A stretch of 64,000 bases of DNA. Origin: Echinicola salinicaeni (GTDB lineage: Bacteria; Bacteroidota; Bacteroidia; Cytophagales; Cyclobacteriaceae). The DNA is taken from the NCBI RefSeq assembly GCF_014280965.1, contig NZ_JACODZ010000001.1:682001-746000 (forward strand), read 5' to 3'. The notes below the pieces were generated by a model. The model was not told where the DNA came from. It was given only the letters and a program-made list of their open reading frames with translations, and did no database searches. This document shows, one piece after another, positions 1-8,320 of this stretch; position 1 is the first letter of the stretch; every line of letters begins with the position of its first letter. Made by a program: the position numbers and the translations under genes.

Positions 1-810
1 GTATTGACGATTGCGGGGTCAGATAGTGGAGGGGGGGCAGGTATACAAGCTGACCTTAAAACCTTTTCGGCACTTGGGTGCTTTGGGACAAGTGTAATTA
101 CGGCTACCACAGCCCAGAATACAAAAGGGGTCAGTAGCATACATGATATTCCAGTTGAGCATATACTGGACCAGCTTAGGGCTGTATTGACTGATATTTA
201 TCCAAAGGCCATTAAGATTGGGATGTTAAGTCGGCCTGAAGTAGTTTGTGCTATTGCCAGTGAATTAAGAAGTTATCCTACTATTCCCATAGTATTTGAT
301 CCAGTGATGGTGGCTACTAGCGGTGACCGGTTAATTAAACAAGAGACGGTCGATGTAATCAAGTCAGAATTATTTCCTTTATCTCATATTGTAACCCCCA
401 ATCTAGATGAAACAGCAGTGCTAGTGGGAAGAGAAGTTCAATGTGTTGATGCTATGCGAAAAGCAGGAAGGGAAATATTATCTATGGGGCCTGCTCATGT
501 TTTGGTGAAAGGGGGACATTTGGAAGGAGAGCAAATAGTGGATTTTCTATTAGGCGGAAGTGATGTTAATAGGGAATTTGAAGGGCACAAGATAGACACA
601 ATGAATACCCATGGCACGGGTTGTACTTTGTCTTCTGCAATTGCTGCTTTTTTGGCCCGTGGATTAAGTATGCTTGAATCAGTAGCAATGGCAAGAAATT
701 ATGTCTTGTTGGCTATTGAGGCTGGAAGGGAAGTGAAAACCGGTACAGGGCATGGTCCATTAAATCATTTTTTTGAACCTCAAAAATTAATAAAATATGA
801 AATGGTCTGA
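1..810 (+). CDS. thiD: Hydroxymethylpyrimidine/phosphomethylpyrimidine kinase ThiD, 5' end cut by window
   Basis: Phosphorylates HMP and HMP-phosphate in the cytoplasm to give HMP-PP for thiamin synthesis. The frame is open from the first base and already shows the family start motif ([20 protein letters not shown]), so only the first few codons lie outside the window. Further family marks are the substrate loop around [28 protein letters not shown] in the middle, and the ribokinase-type anion-hole motif [11 protein letters not shown] near residue 200. Its end overlaps the next gene, tenA, by 14 bases, so the two are translated as an operon; the pair indicates salvage of the pyrimidine half of thiamin. 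No TPP riboswitch can be judged because the leader is outside. Confidence 0.95.
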   Translation, partial: VLTIAGSDSGGGAGIQADLKTFSALGCFGTSVITATTAQNTKGVSSIHDIPVEHILDQLRAVLTDIYPKAIKIGMLSRPEVVCAIASELRSYPTIPIVFDPVMVATSGDRLIKQETVDVIKSELFPLSHIVTPNLDETAVLVGREVQCVDAMRKAGREILSMGPAHVLVKGGHLEGEQIVDFLLGGSDVNREFEGHKIDTMNTHGTGCTLSSAIAAFLARGLSMLESVAMARNYVLLAIEAGREVKTGTGHGPLNHFFEPQKLIKYEMV

Positions 811-1450
811 AAAAGCATGGATGGAGATTACTCCCTTATATGAGAAAATCCTTTCTATGCCATTTAACCAGGAATTGAAAGATGGTATTTTACCCAAAGA
901 AGTATTTAAATTTTACATGGCGCAAGATGCTTATTATTTGGGTGAATTTGGAAAGGCATTAAGTACAATTAGCGGGAGAATGGAAAACTTGGATCAGGTC
1001 TTGGCCTTTTCGGAGTTTGCTGCTGGAGCAATTGCTGTTGAACGGGCATTGCATGAAAGTTACTTTAGGGAGCTTGGCTTGCCTGATGAGGTTGAGCCCT
1101 CTCCATCATGTCAATTGTATACCAATTATATCCGAAATAAAGCTGCCTTTTCAAATATAGAAGTTGCAGTGGCAGCTATACTGCCGTGTTTTTGGATTTA
1201 TAAGGAGGTAGGAGATTATATATATTCCAAACAAGAAGGTGGGCAAAATCCTTATAAAAATTGGATAGATACTTATTCGGGGGAAGAGTTTTCAGCTGCT
1301 GTTTCAAAAGCAATTGAAATCACTGATGAATTGGCCAGTTGTGTAGGAGAAAAATCACAAGAAGAAATGTTAGTTGCTTTTAAAATGGCTACGAAGTTGG
1401 AATGGATGTTTTGGGACAGTGCCTATCAGTTAGAAAGTTGGCCTGTTTGA
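797..1450 (+). CDS. tenA: Aminopyrimidine aminohydrolase / thiaminase II TenA
   Basis: Hydrolyses aminopyrimidine breakdown products of thiamin to HMP, which ThiD, encoded just upstream and overlapping by 14 bases, then phosphorylates. The 217-residue length is normal for TenA. The active-site cysteine sits in ILPCFWIYKEVG (C131), marking the TenA_C class, and the second catalytic acid is E202 in KLEWMFWDSAY. All-helical cytoplasmic protein without signal peptide. The ATG at 797 is preferred because it starts a full-length TenA N-terminus ([18 protein letters not shown]). No convincing own terminator follows; the hairpin at 1464-1491 has its T-run on the other strand. Confidence 0.95.
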   Translation: MKWSEKAWMEITPLYEKILSMPFNQELKDGILPKEVFKFYMAQDAYYLGEFGKALSTISGRMENLDQVLAFSEFAAGAIAVERALHESYFRELGLPDEVEPSPSCQLYTNYIRNKAAFSNIEVAVAAILPCFWIYKEVGDYIYSKQEGGQNPYKNWIDTYSGEEFSAAVSKAIEITDELASCVGEKSQEEMLVAFKMATKLEWMFWDSAYQLESWPV

Positions 1451-1454
1451 GAAA

Positions 1455-1491
1455 AGAAATAAAAGCACACCTGTATTGATTGGGGTGTGCT
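1455..1491 (-). terminator. Rho-independent terminator of the small exported protein gene
   Basis: AGCACACC at 1464-1471 pairs with GGTGTGCT at 1484-1491. Read on the minus strand the hairpin is followed by a T-rich tail, so it ends the leftward transcript of the gene at 1524-1835; on the plus strand the tail is poor. Confidence 0.7.
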
Positions 1492-1523
1492 ATATTAGTG
1501 GTAGGTGGTTTAAATAATATGGT

Positions 1524-1835
1524 TTAGTCTTCTAATTCATTGCCCTTTTTGTTGTATTTCTTGGTGAACTCTATCTTTTCAAGCCCAAAACTGATTTTAT
1601 AAATTCTATCTCCAGATGTATCAGTGATTTCGTAAGCTTTATAGATGGGTAAAGATTTTGTTTTTTCCTTCGATAAGATCGTTTCCTTTACTGCCTTCGG
1701 GAGATCTTGCGGCTCAATTTCATTTTTGTTGTCCTGAAAGGGGCTTATGATTAGTGTTTTATTGGAAATTGAGTCTGCATCTGCTCCAACTAATGCAAAG
1801 GTGTTTAGAGCAAAAACTAATGCTAATTTTTTCAT
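1524..1835 (-). CDS. Small exported protein, function unknown
   Basis: 103 residues. The N-terminus MKKLALVFALNTFALVGADA looks like a Sec signal peptide, probably cut after an Ala near residue 18-20, leaving a soluble periplasmic protein of about 9 kDa. The mature part is charged; its centre (LPKAVKETILSK ... YKAYEITDTSGDRIYKISF) is reminiscent of the small PepSY-like exported proteins common in Bacteroidota, in which a helix precedes strands beginning with a conserved Y/K pattern. That is a resemblance by eye only; no catalytic motif is visible. It has its own terminator (1464-1491) and an inverted repeat upstream (1868-1889), so it is probably a single-gene transcript. Confidence 0.7.
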   Translation of the reverse strand: MKKLALVFALNTFALVGADADSISNKTLIISPFQDNKNEIEPQDLPKAVKETILSKEKTKSLPIYKAYEITDTSGDRIYKISFGLEKIEFTKKYNKKGNELED

Positions 1836-2193
1836 AAAGTCTACAATTGTTTTCGACAGTTCCTTTGGAGTGAAGTAATCTATTCACTCATAATTTGCAT
1901 TATTTGTTTCAGTTATTGTGCCAAGTCAGCATGTGTCCTCTGATAGCTTTCATGACCAATTATGCGTAACTGATCTGTTGTTTATAGGAACAAATTGTGG
2001 ATATAAATAAACAAAAAGTACATATAAGGTTGAATTCAATTGGAAGCAAATCGGAGGATTGTATTTGCGAATTCCCGTCATTGGGGTTTTGAATAATTAT
2101 TTGAAACTTAATAATAATGGATTAAGTAGGATACGTTATATTTATCGGAAAGAAGAAACAGTATTTTTTAAATTTGATTAATTGATTAATAGC
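1836..2193. other. Intergenic region with an inverted repeat
   Basis: About 360 bases between the divergent small exported protein and the molybdoenzyme. AT-rich, no open frame of note. It contains the perfect 7-bp inverted repeat GAGTGAA/TTCACTC (1868-1889). I see no full TTTG-N19-TAnnTTTG promoter on either strand. Confidence 0.5.
1868..1889. repeat. Inverted repeat GAGTGAA-N8-TTCACTC
   Basis: Perfect 7-bp arms with an 8-base spacer, about 35-55 bases upstream of the leftward small gene's ATG at 1835. No T-run follows, so an operator is more likely than a terminator, but no regulator can be assigned. Confidence 0.4.
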
Positions 2194-3441
2194 ATGTCAA
2201 ATAGTAAGTCCAAATCCAACGAAGGAAGAAGAAGGTTTATTAGAAATGCATCATTGGCTACATTCTCAGCAGCCTTAGGGGCAGAGATTGTCTTTGGTTG
2301 TAATATGCCTAAAGATTATGTTCCCGTGGCATTTAAAGAGGATGATCCTTATCAACTTTTTAATAAGCATAAGGACCTTATTGTGTTAAATAATAAACCT
2401 TGGAATTTGGAGTCCCAACCCCATATTTTGGATGATAGGGTAACACCAGAGGACAAGATGTTCATAAGAAATAATGGGGTGATTCCTAAAGATATAAATG
2501 TCCGTAATTGGAATTTAATTATAGATGGAGAGGCGGTGACTTCTCCAAAAACCTACAGCTTGTCAGAGTTGAAGAAGAAATTTAAGCATTATACCTATCA
2601 GTTGACTTTAGAATGTGGAGGGAATGGTCGAAGTGAATTTTATCCTCCAGCTAGTGGAAATCAATGGAAGACAGGTGCTGTTTCTTGTGCCAATTGGACA
2701 GGAGTTAGACTGAAAGATGTTTTGAATGATGTGGGGATAACTGATGAAGCGGTTTATATAGGCTATCATGCTGCAGATGTGCATTTGAGTGGGAATCCTG
2801 ATAAAGAACCGATTTCTAGGGGAGTTCCTATTTCTAAGGCCATGCAAGAGGAAACATTGTTGGCATTTGCCATGAACGGGAAAGATATTCCTTTGGCGCA
2901 TGGTTATCCGTTAAGGTTAGTCGCAGGTGGTTTTCCTGCTTCAGCATCAGGGAAATGGCTTGAGCGTATTTCGGTTAGAAATATAGTTCATGATGGGCCA
3001 AAGATGGCTGCACCATCCTATAGGGTGCCTTGCAAACCTGTAGCGCCAGGAGAAAAGGTAGCAGATGAAGATATGTGTATTATAGAATCCATGCCTGTCA
3101 AATCTTTGATTACTTATCCTAAAACTGGGGCAATGATTCGATCGGGAGAGTCATTGGAAGTTAGAGGCCATGCTTGGGCAGGGGAATTGGAAGTTAGTGA
3201 GATGGAAGTATCTATTGATTTTGGTGAGACTTGGCAGCAGTGTCAACTTGAGAAGCCGGTTAACAGATTGGCATGGCAGCATTTTAAATCTACTTTAAAG
3301 TTCCCTAAGGAAGGGTACTATGAGGTATGGGCAAAAGCTACAGATTCCAAAGGAGTGGCCCAGCCGATGGTGGTTCCCGGGTGGAATCCCAAAGGGTATT
3401 TGAATAATGCATGTCATAGGATAGCGGTAAAAGTTGGTTGA
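2194..3441 (+). CDS. Sulfite-oxidase-family molybdenum enzyme (SorA/SoxC-like), Tat-exported
   Basis: Predicted periplasmic molybdopterin oxidoreductase of the sulfite oxidase family, probably oxidising sulfite and passing electrons to the cytochrome c encoded one base downstream. From the ATG at 2194 (preferred over an in-frame TTG at 2182) it is 415 residues. A Tat motif, RRRFIRNASLATF, starts the signal sequence, ending near a lone Cys (FGC) that could be a lipid anchor. The molybdenum-ligating Cys is C141 in LTLECGGNGRSEF, followed by the family segment GAVSCANWTGVRLKDV. The C-terminal third (from about residue 290, PVKSLITYPKTGA...) is the Mo-cofactor dimerisation domain. Sulfite as substrate is inferred from family and partner; other sulfur or organic substrates are possible. 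Confidence 0.85.
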   Translation: MSNSKSKSNEGRRRFIRNASLATFSAALGAEIVFGCNMPKDYVPVAFKEDDPYQLFNKHKDLIVLNNKPWNLESQPHILDDRVTPEDKMFIRNNGVIPKDINVRNWNLIIDGEAVTSPKTYSLSELKKKFKHYTYQLTLECGGNGRSEFYPPASGNQWKTGAVSCANWTGVRLKDVLNDVGITDEAVYIGYHAADVHLSGNPDKEPISRGVPISKAMQEETLLAFAMNGKDIPLAHGYPLRLVAGGFPASASGKWLERISVRNIVHDGPKMAAPSYRVPCKPVAPGEKVADEDMCIIESMPVKSLITYPKTGAMIRSGESLEVRGHAWAGELEVSEMEVSIDFGETWQQCQLEKPVNRLAWQHFKSTLKFPKEGYYEVWAKATDSKGVAQPMVVPGWNPKGYLNNACHRIAVKVG

Positions 3442-3442
3442 G

Positions 3443-3901
3443 ATGAATAAAGAACTGATTAATTCTTTAAAAGGGCTTTTAGGTCTTTTGCTAGGACTAT
3501 CAATATTTTTGGTTGTATTTATGGTAGGCCTTTTGGTTATCAATCAAAATCCTGAACTGTTGTTAAGTGAAGTGGAAGAAGAAAAACCAGTTTCTTTAGT
3601 TCAGGACGACTTGGTTAAGGATGGGGTTCATGTTGCAACAGGTTTGGTGGCCAAGGAAGGGTATGAATTAGTTGTAGCTAATTGTACCAATTGTCATGCA
3701 GCAGATTTGGTGATTCAGAATAGGGGGGATAAAGAGCATTGGGTGTCGTTAATAAATTGGATGCAAGAGACGCAAGGGTTATGGGATTTGGGTGACAATG
3801 AAGAGAAAATCGTAGCTTACCTTTCAGAAAATTATGCTCCCATTCAAAAAGGCCGAAGAGCAAACCTGACAGATATCGAATGGTATGAGTTGAAAGATTG
3901 A
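3443..3901 (+). CDS. Membrane-anchored monohaem cytochrome c, partner of the molybdoenzyme
   Basis: 152 residues from the ATG at 3443; an in-frame TTG at 3434 would overlap the upstream gene and is less likely. One transmembrane segment (about residues 9-32, rich in Leu/Val/Phe) anchors a periplasmic domain carrying one haem-binding motif CTNCH (C81, C84, H85). A Met for the sixth haem ligand may be the one in LINWMQETQG. The gene follows the sulfite-oxidase-like gene by one base, the arrangement of sulfite dehydrogenase catalytic and cytochrome subunits (SorA/SorB), so it is the likely electron acceptor feeding the respiratory chain. Confidence 0.85.
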   Translation: MNKELINSLKGLLGLLLGLSIFLVVFMVGLLVINQNPELLLSEVEEEKPVSLVQDDLVKDGVHVATGLVAKEGYELVVANCTNCHAADLVIQNRGDKEHWVSLINWMQETQGLWDLGDNEEKIVAYLSENYAPIQKGRRANLTDIEWYELKD

Positions 3902-4016
3902 TCGGTGATCTTTTTTAAGTGTATGTTAGGTTCATAAGAGGAGCTTTTAGGGTGGGTTTGAATATTTGTTTAAATAAAATTTAAAAAAGTTAAACAAAAA
4001 TAAGTTAGCATAGTTA

Positions 4017-4053
4017 TTCAGTTGTAATCAATAATCAATTAAATACAACTGAA
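4017..4053 (+). promoter_or_regulatory. 10-bp perfect inverted repeat just before the fasciclin gene start
   Basis: TTCAGTTGTA (4017-4026) and TACAACTGAA (4044-4053) pair perfectly around a 17-base AT-rich loop; the start codon is at 4056. In mRNA the hairpin would cover the ribosome-binding region; in DNA it could be an operator. The left arm plus AT also occurs in the leader of the lipoprotein gene at 27734. Confidence 0.5.
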
Positions 4054-4055
4054 CC

Positions 4056-5000
4056 ATGAAACTCACTAAGAAAAGATTTCCGATTATTCTGGCAGTAACT
4101 TTCTGCTGGTTGTTTTTGACAGCATGTAACGACGATGATGATCCAACACCAATGGAGGAAGATGATATTGTAGATATCGTAGTTGGTAGCCCAAATTTTA
4201 CCACTTTAGAAGCTGCTGTAATTGAAGCAGGATTAGTTACTACTTTGCAAGGAGACGGTCCCTTCACAGTTTTTGCTCCAACCGATGCTGCTTTTTCTGA
4301 TTTTTTAGGCGATAATGGATTGACTGCCGAGGCATTGTTAGCTAGTCCTGATTTGGGAGATGTTCTCACTTATCATGTTTTATCTGATGAGGTTTTGGCC
4401 TCAGAAGTAAGTGCAGGAGAGGTGTCCACAGTAAATGGAGAAAGCTTTTACATCAGTCAGGATCCAGATGGTAATCTATGGATAAATGGTAGCGCAAGAA
4501 TAACTGATACAGATGTGATGGCTTCAAATGGCGTTATTCATGTTTTGGATTATGTTATTGTTCCTCCTTCCCAATCTATAGCTGAAATAGCCGTTGGATA
4601 TACAAGCGCTTCTAGTCCTGAGTTTACACAACTGGTAGGTGCTTTACAAAGAGCCAATTTGGTGGATGCTGTAAGTGGAGATGATGGAGATTTGACCGTG
4701 TTTGCACCAACGGATGCTGCTTTTCAGGCTTTGTATGATACCAATCCTGAATGGACTGATTATAACGATATTCCACTCGAGACGCTTACGGCTGTGTTAA
4801 CAGCTCATGTGGTGCCGGCGCGTGCATTCTCCCAGGATTTAAGAGATGGAGCGTCACTTCCAACCTTAAATGAAGGAGCCATGCTTTCGGTAGATCTTGG
4901 AGCATTAACCGTTGGAGGGGCTTCATTGAATACTGGTTTACTTAATATCCATGCAACAAATGGCGTAATACATGTTATAGATAATGTGATATTACCATAG
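4056..5000 (+). CDS. Lipoprotein with two fasciclin (FAS1) domains
   Basis: 314 residues. The signal peptide ends in a lipobox (WLFLTAC, Cys at about residue 24), followed by an acidic NDDDD stretch, so the protein is a lipoprotein, probably surface exposed. Two FAS1 repeats follow: the first about residues 40-172 (GPFTVFAPTDAAFSDFL ... NGVIHVLDYVIVP), the second about residues 175-314 (LTVFAPTDAAFQALY ... NGVIHVIDNVILP). Both carry the two conserved FAS1 boxes. FAS1 proteins act in adhesion or matrix contact; the partner is unknown. Monocistronic: a strong terminator follows at 5030-5060 and a hairpin-forming leader precedes it. Confidence 0.93.
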   Translation: MKLTKKRFPIILAVTFCWLFLTACNDDDDPTPMEEDDIVDIVVGSPNFTTLEAAVIEAGLVTTLQGDGPFTVFAPTDAAFSDFLGDNGLTAEALLASPDLGDVLTYHVLSDEVLASEVSAGEVSTVNGESFYISQDPDGNLWINGSARITDTDVMASNGVIHVLDYVIVPPSQSIAEIAVGYTSASSPEFTQLVGALQRANLVDAVSGDDGDLTVFAPTDAAFQALYDTNPEWTDYNDIPLETLTAVLTAHVVPARAFSQDLRDGASLPTLNEGAMLSVDLGALTVGGASLNTGLLNIHATNGVIHVIDNVILP

Positions 5001-5028
5001 ATGGTGTATTTTTTTGTATTTGGTTTTG

Positions 5029-5060
5029 AAACTGCTGGTGTAATGCCAGCAGTTTTTGTT
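5029..5060 (+). terminator. Rho-independent terminator after the fasciclin gene
   Basis: AACTGCTGG (5030-5038) pairs with CCAGCAGTT (5046-5054) and runs into a T-rich tail. Confidence 0.9.
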
Positions 5061-5095
5061 AAATTACAATTGATATTTACCTTCCCCAGTGTAAA

Positions 5096-6199
5096 ATGAT
5101 GAGTAGGCCTAAGATAGATTTCAATTTTTTGTTATTCCTTACGGTTGTTTTTCTATTTTGTATCAATCCGGTTTTTGGCCAGACTCCTAGTACTTTAATA
5201 GTTTTAAAACCTGAATATTTAAATATAACTCCCGGTGAATTTTATTTTAAAGAGGTAAGAAATAACCTAAAGTTTAAAGAAATCATAGGGAATATATACA
5301 CAAGCCGCGAGGCATCGGAAACTGAATATATAGGCTTGCAGGGAGGGGTGGAAAGAGCTTTGTCGGATTATGTTTTTAAAAGTGTTCCGATTGATCGGTC
5401 TCTTAAGCCTGTGGTTTTGGAGGTGAATAAATGCCAAATAGCGGAAAAGAGGTTGAGTACTGGCTTGATAGATGGAGAAGTGAGTTTGAATTTTACTTTT
5501 AAATTTGAGAAGGAGGGTGAACTGGTTCATTTACTGGATTATAAAGGAGGGGCCAAATATAAAAGGGCCTCAAGTAATTATAAGGTAATTTCTTCAGCGC
5601 TCAAACAATCACTGGGAAGTTCTTTAAAGTATTTCAATGAATGGTTTAGCCAACGGGCTCTTAATGATATTCGATTGGCCAAGGGCGTAAGTTTGAGTTT
5701 TCGAGATTACGATATGGTGGAAATAGGAGATACTGTTTTTTATCAAAAAAATCATCCTTTGGTATGGGAGGACTTTAAAGCAAAACCACATGTTGGTAGT
5801 AAATATGCTGCTTCTATATTTTCTAGTTTTTCCTGGGAAGGAAATACAATTGTTAAGGACGGTGTAGTCGTTTTGGATTTGGTGACAAAGGTTTTTATGC
5901 TGAAATCATCTTCTTGGGTAAGGTCTAATAGTCGTGATGAATATGGGTTAAATCATGAGCAAAGGCATTTTGATATTACCAAGATCATTGTCGAACGATT
6001 CAAGGAAAAGGTCAATAGTATGGAGCTTAGTCCTGATAATTATGATGGTAAAATAGGTTATTTGTATTTAGAGACGTATAGAGAGATGAATAAGATGCAG
6101 GATGCATATGATGCCGAGACTGAACACGGAAAAAATAGAGCAGCCCAATCCATATGGAATGAATTGATCGATCAGGAACTGTCCAAGTATTCCTATTGA
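5096..6199 (+). CDS. Exported DUF922-type putative zinc protease
   Basis: 367 residues with an N-terminal hydrophobic signal (LLFLTVVFLFCINPVFGQ, cleavage near residue 29). The C-terminal half resembles the DUF922 family: PLVWEDFKAKPHVGSKYAAS (about residues 222-241), then the zincin motif HEQRH in NHEQRHFDITK (about residue 288), followed by a helix and an EMNKMQDAYDAETEHG segment that may give a further ligand. The N-terminal half (residues 30-215) is beta-rich and unrecognised. Predicted periplasmic or surface metallopeptidase; substrate unknown. It ends 3 bases from the end of the convergent gene, with no hairpin between them. Confidence 0.75.
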   Translation: MMSRPKIDFNFLLFLTVVFLFCINPVFGQTPSTLIVLKPEYLNITPGEFYFKEVRNNLKFKEIIGNIYTSREASETEYIGLQGGVERALSDYVFKSVPIDRSLKPVVLEVNKCQIAEKRLSTGLIDGEVSLNFTFKFEKEGELVHLLDYKGGAKYKRASSNYKVISSALKQSLGSSLKYFNEWFSQRALNDIRLAKGVSLSFRDYDMVEIGDTVFYQKNHPLVWEDFKAKPHVGSKYAASIFSSFSWEGNTIVKDGVVVLDLVTKVFMLKSSSWVRSNSRDEYGLNHEQRHFDITKIIVERFKEKVNSMELSPDNYDGKIGYLYLETYREMNKMQDAYDAETEHGKNRAAQSIWNELIDQELSKYSY

Positions 6200-6202
6200 A
6201 TT

Positions 6203-6901
6203 TTATGGGAAGAAGCTGTCCTGTTTAGGGGCATAGTCCGGTCCCCATATTTTTATATTGTCAAATCTTCCAATATCGTCAAAAGTTCCGAATCCAATAT
6301 GACCATAGTCAAAGTGTAGGTCCTTGGCTATCATGATCGGATTTTCCATGTCATCAAAAAATATTTTTATTGACCCTGAGTCTATGTCTCTTTCGACTCG
6401 TACTTTATGCCATTTGTTGGTTTTGCCCCAATCTATTCCTTCATTTACCCATTGACCTATTGCTACTCGAGGTTCATCATTGACCAAGAATATATTATGG
6501 GCATGAGCGTCAGGTTTTGAAGCTATATGTGTGTAATAAAAATTGCTTGGGTTTTCCATGCCAAAGAAAAGGCAAAGATCTCGGTGTCCGTACTCTTTGC
6601 CTGTTTGTTGTAAATCTGCTTCTAGGATAAAGCTGCCAAATCTCATGTTTTTAAGGACGGCAATATTAAAAGGAGATCTGACTTTGGGTTTGTAATTACC
6701 TGCCTGATGAATTTCTAAGGTTTGGTTGGAGATTTTCCATGAAGCTTTGTCCGTTGTCTCAAATTCTTCAAGAGCTGCTTCTTTTGAGAAATCTTGTTGA
6801 TAAAGTAATCTATAGGAGTTTGGTATACTTTGGCTAAAAGCCCCTGTTGAAAGTGTGAAAAATATGATGAAGAGTATGTGGAAGAATTTCCTTGTATTCA
6901 T
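6203..6901 (-). CDS. Exported DUF1080-like (concanavalin-fold) protein
   Basis: 232 residues with a Sec signal peptide (KFFHILFIIFFTLSTGAFSQ). The mature part has the layout of DUF1080/laminin-G-like sandwich domains: an opening YQQDFSKEAALEEFETTD, WKISNQTLEIHQAG, a strand pair near FGSFILEADLQQ, then HKVRVERD and a closing GHIGFGTFDDIGRFDNIKIWGP. Such domains in Bacteroidota act on or bind glycans (3-keto-disaccharide hydrolases are among them), but no catalytic residues can be named here. Probably periplasmic. It stands alone, with a bidirectional terminator just upstream at 6951-7000 that has no obvious gene to serve. Confidence 0.7.
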   Translation of the reverse strand: MNTRKFFHILFIIFFTLSTGAFSQSIPNSYRLLYQQDFSKEAALEEFETTDKASWKISNQTLEIHQAGNYKPKVRSPFNIAVLKNMRFGSFILEADLQQTGKEYGHRDLCLFFGMENPSNFYYTHIASKPDAHAHNIFLVNDEPRVAIGQWVNEGIDWGKTNKWHKVRVERDIDSGSIKIFFDDMENPIMIAKDLHFDYGHIGFGTFDDIGRFDNIKIWGPDYAPKQDSFFP

Positions 6902-6950
6902 ATTGGTCTAATTTGTTTTGGTCAATAGAGAAAAATTTTATGAAAAATAG

Positions 6951-7000
6951 AAAAAAAAGAGCCGATCTTCAAAATGTGGAATCGAGATCGGCCTTTTTTA
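6951..7000. terminator. Bidirectional terminator without an adjoining gene end
   Basis: GCCGATCT (6961-6968) pairs with AGATCGGC (6985-6992); A-runs precede and T-runs follow, so it would work on both strands. The nearest genes point away from it on both sides. Confidence 0.75.
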
Positions 7001-7423
7001 ATAAATAACCCTAACAAACCAGATAATCTTTATCTTGTTACTAATCTCTGAATAATAAATAAGATATGCAAATAAAACGAAAATAATTTTTTTTGAATTC
7101 TTTTAAATACTTTTTATGGTTTGATGATTTAGTTTGTTTTTTCAAATATTTCATAAGTTTTTCTTTCGTGATTTCTATTTGAATAAAGTGATTTGTATCT
7201 GGTATCAGGACTAAAGTACTTGACTTAAGAGGAAAGCTAGATCATTTAAGGGGGATCCTACTGGCGTATCGAAAGAGGATTTGTTTCTGATTTTTGTTTT
7301 TTATTGATTTGATGTTTTGTCTTAAAATTTTGTAAATGTTAAGAATATGAAAATATTAATATTTTCATTGAGGGTTTGTTTGTTAATGATTAGGTGTGGT
7401 AATCGTAAATACCTATGATATTG

Positions 7424-7454
7424 TTTGAATAATGAAACTAAATGAGTATTTTTC
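7424..7454 (+). promoter_or_regulatory. Putative Bacteroidota-type promoter of the DeoR gene
   Basis: TTTG (7424-7427), a 19-base spacer, then TATTTTTC (7447-7454), one base off the TAnnTTTG consensus. Transcription would begin about 45 bases before the ATG at 7506. Confidence 0.45.
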
Positions 7455-7505
7455 GAAAGTTTTTTTGAGGAAAAGCAATTATTTAATTTAATCTAGGATT
7501 GAAAT

Positions 7506-8267
7506 ATGAAAAAAACAGCACAACGCAGGTCCAGGATTTTGGAAGTTTTGGATGAGCATGGTCAGGTAAATGTGAGTGAACTCAGCAAGGACCTTGGTGT
7601 AAGTGAAGTTACTATAAGGAACGATTTGGCTAATCTGGAGCGCAATAAATTATTGGTAAGGGCACATGGAGGTGCTTTTAAGACTAATAATATGGCGCTT
7701 CCTGTTACAGAAAAGAAAAAGATCAATCTTGATCTTAAGAGAAAAATAGGGAAAAAAGCGGTTTCTTTAATAGAAGAGAACGATTCTATCATTTTGGATT
7801 CAGGTACAACAACTTTCGAAATTTCCAATAATCTAGGTAAGTTTGAAAGGTTGACAGTCATCAGTAATGCCCTGGATATTGTGAATAACCTGGCTAGTTA
7901 TGATAATTTGGATGTGATGATGCCTGGAGGGTTTTTGAAAGAGTTTTCAATGTCTTTGGTTGGTCCAATGGCCGAAAGAAACCTAAAGCAATTACACTGT
8001 AATAAGCTTTTTCTTGGTGTTGATGGGTTTAAGTCAGATGTAGGGGTCTTTACCCATTATATGGAAGAGGCGTATCTTAATCAAATCATGATTGATATAG
8101 CAGAGGAAGTGATTGTGGTTTCAGATTCAACTAAGTTTAAGAAAATTGGTTTGGCGTTTATTGCTGGTTTCGATAAGGTGGACAAAGTGATTACTGACGA
8201 TGCAATTGATCCTGATTTTGTAAAAATGTTAGAAAGAAATAATGTGGAGGTGGTCATTGCCAGTTGA
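7506..8267 (+). CDS. DeoR-family transcriptional regulator (AgaR/GlpR type)
   Basis: 253 residues. The N-terminal DeoR winged-helix HTH spans about residues 5-58 (RRSRILEVLDEHGQVNVSEL ... SEVTIRNDLANLE), followed by the family hinge RAHGGA. The C-terminal DeoRC sensor domain (about 75-235) shows LDSGTTTFEISNNL and the VDGF and SDSTKF motifs typical of members that sense a phosphosugar. Usually a repressor of sugar, polyol or amino-sugar genes. The neighbours (exonuclease/phosphatase-family lipoprotein, GH20 hexosaminidase) face it from the opposite strand; the agaS operon at 61057 carries repeats of the kind such regulators bind, which makes amino-sugar control a reasonable inference. Confidence 0.9.
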   Translation: MKKTAQRRSRILEVLDEHGQVNVSELSKDLGVSEVTIRNDLANLERNKLLVRAHGGAFKTNNMALPVTEKKKINLDLKRKIGKKAVSLIEENDSIILDSGTTTFEISNNLGKFERLTVISNALDIVNNLASYDNLDVMMPGGFLKEFSMSLVGPMAERNLKQLHCNKLFLGVDGFKSDVGVFTHYMEEAYLNQIMIDIAEEVIVVSDSTKFKKIGLAFIAGFDKVDKVITDDAIDPDFVKMLERNNVEVVIAS

Positions 8268-8283
8268 TTCACAGAGCAGAAAT

Positions 8284-8320
8284 AAAAAAAGATCCCGAAC
8301 TTAGTTCGGGATCTTTTTTT
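8284..8320. terminator. Bidirectional terminator between deoR-type gene and EEP gene
   Basis: GATCCCGAAC (8291-8300) and GTTCGGGATC (8304-8313) form a perfect 10-bp stem flanked by A- and T-runs; serves both convergent genes. Confidence 0.95.

Larger units (their letters stand above)
6902..7505. other. 600-base AT-rich intergenic region with an orphan terminator
   Basis: Lies between two divergent genes. It holds a bidirectional terminator (6951-7000) and a promoter-like element for the DeoR gene (7424-7454). No open reading frame with coding character is seen. The stretch 7200-7290 is less AT-rich than the rest and could be a gene remnant or small RNA; nothing there is recognisable. Confidence 0.5.

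Noticed and set aside
1-810. TPP riboswitch for the thiamin genes
   Set aside because: The 5' part of the operon is outside the window and no THI-box motif is seen inside it.
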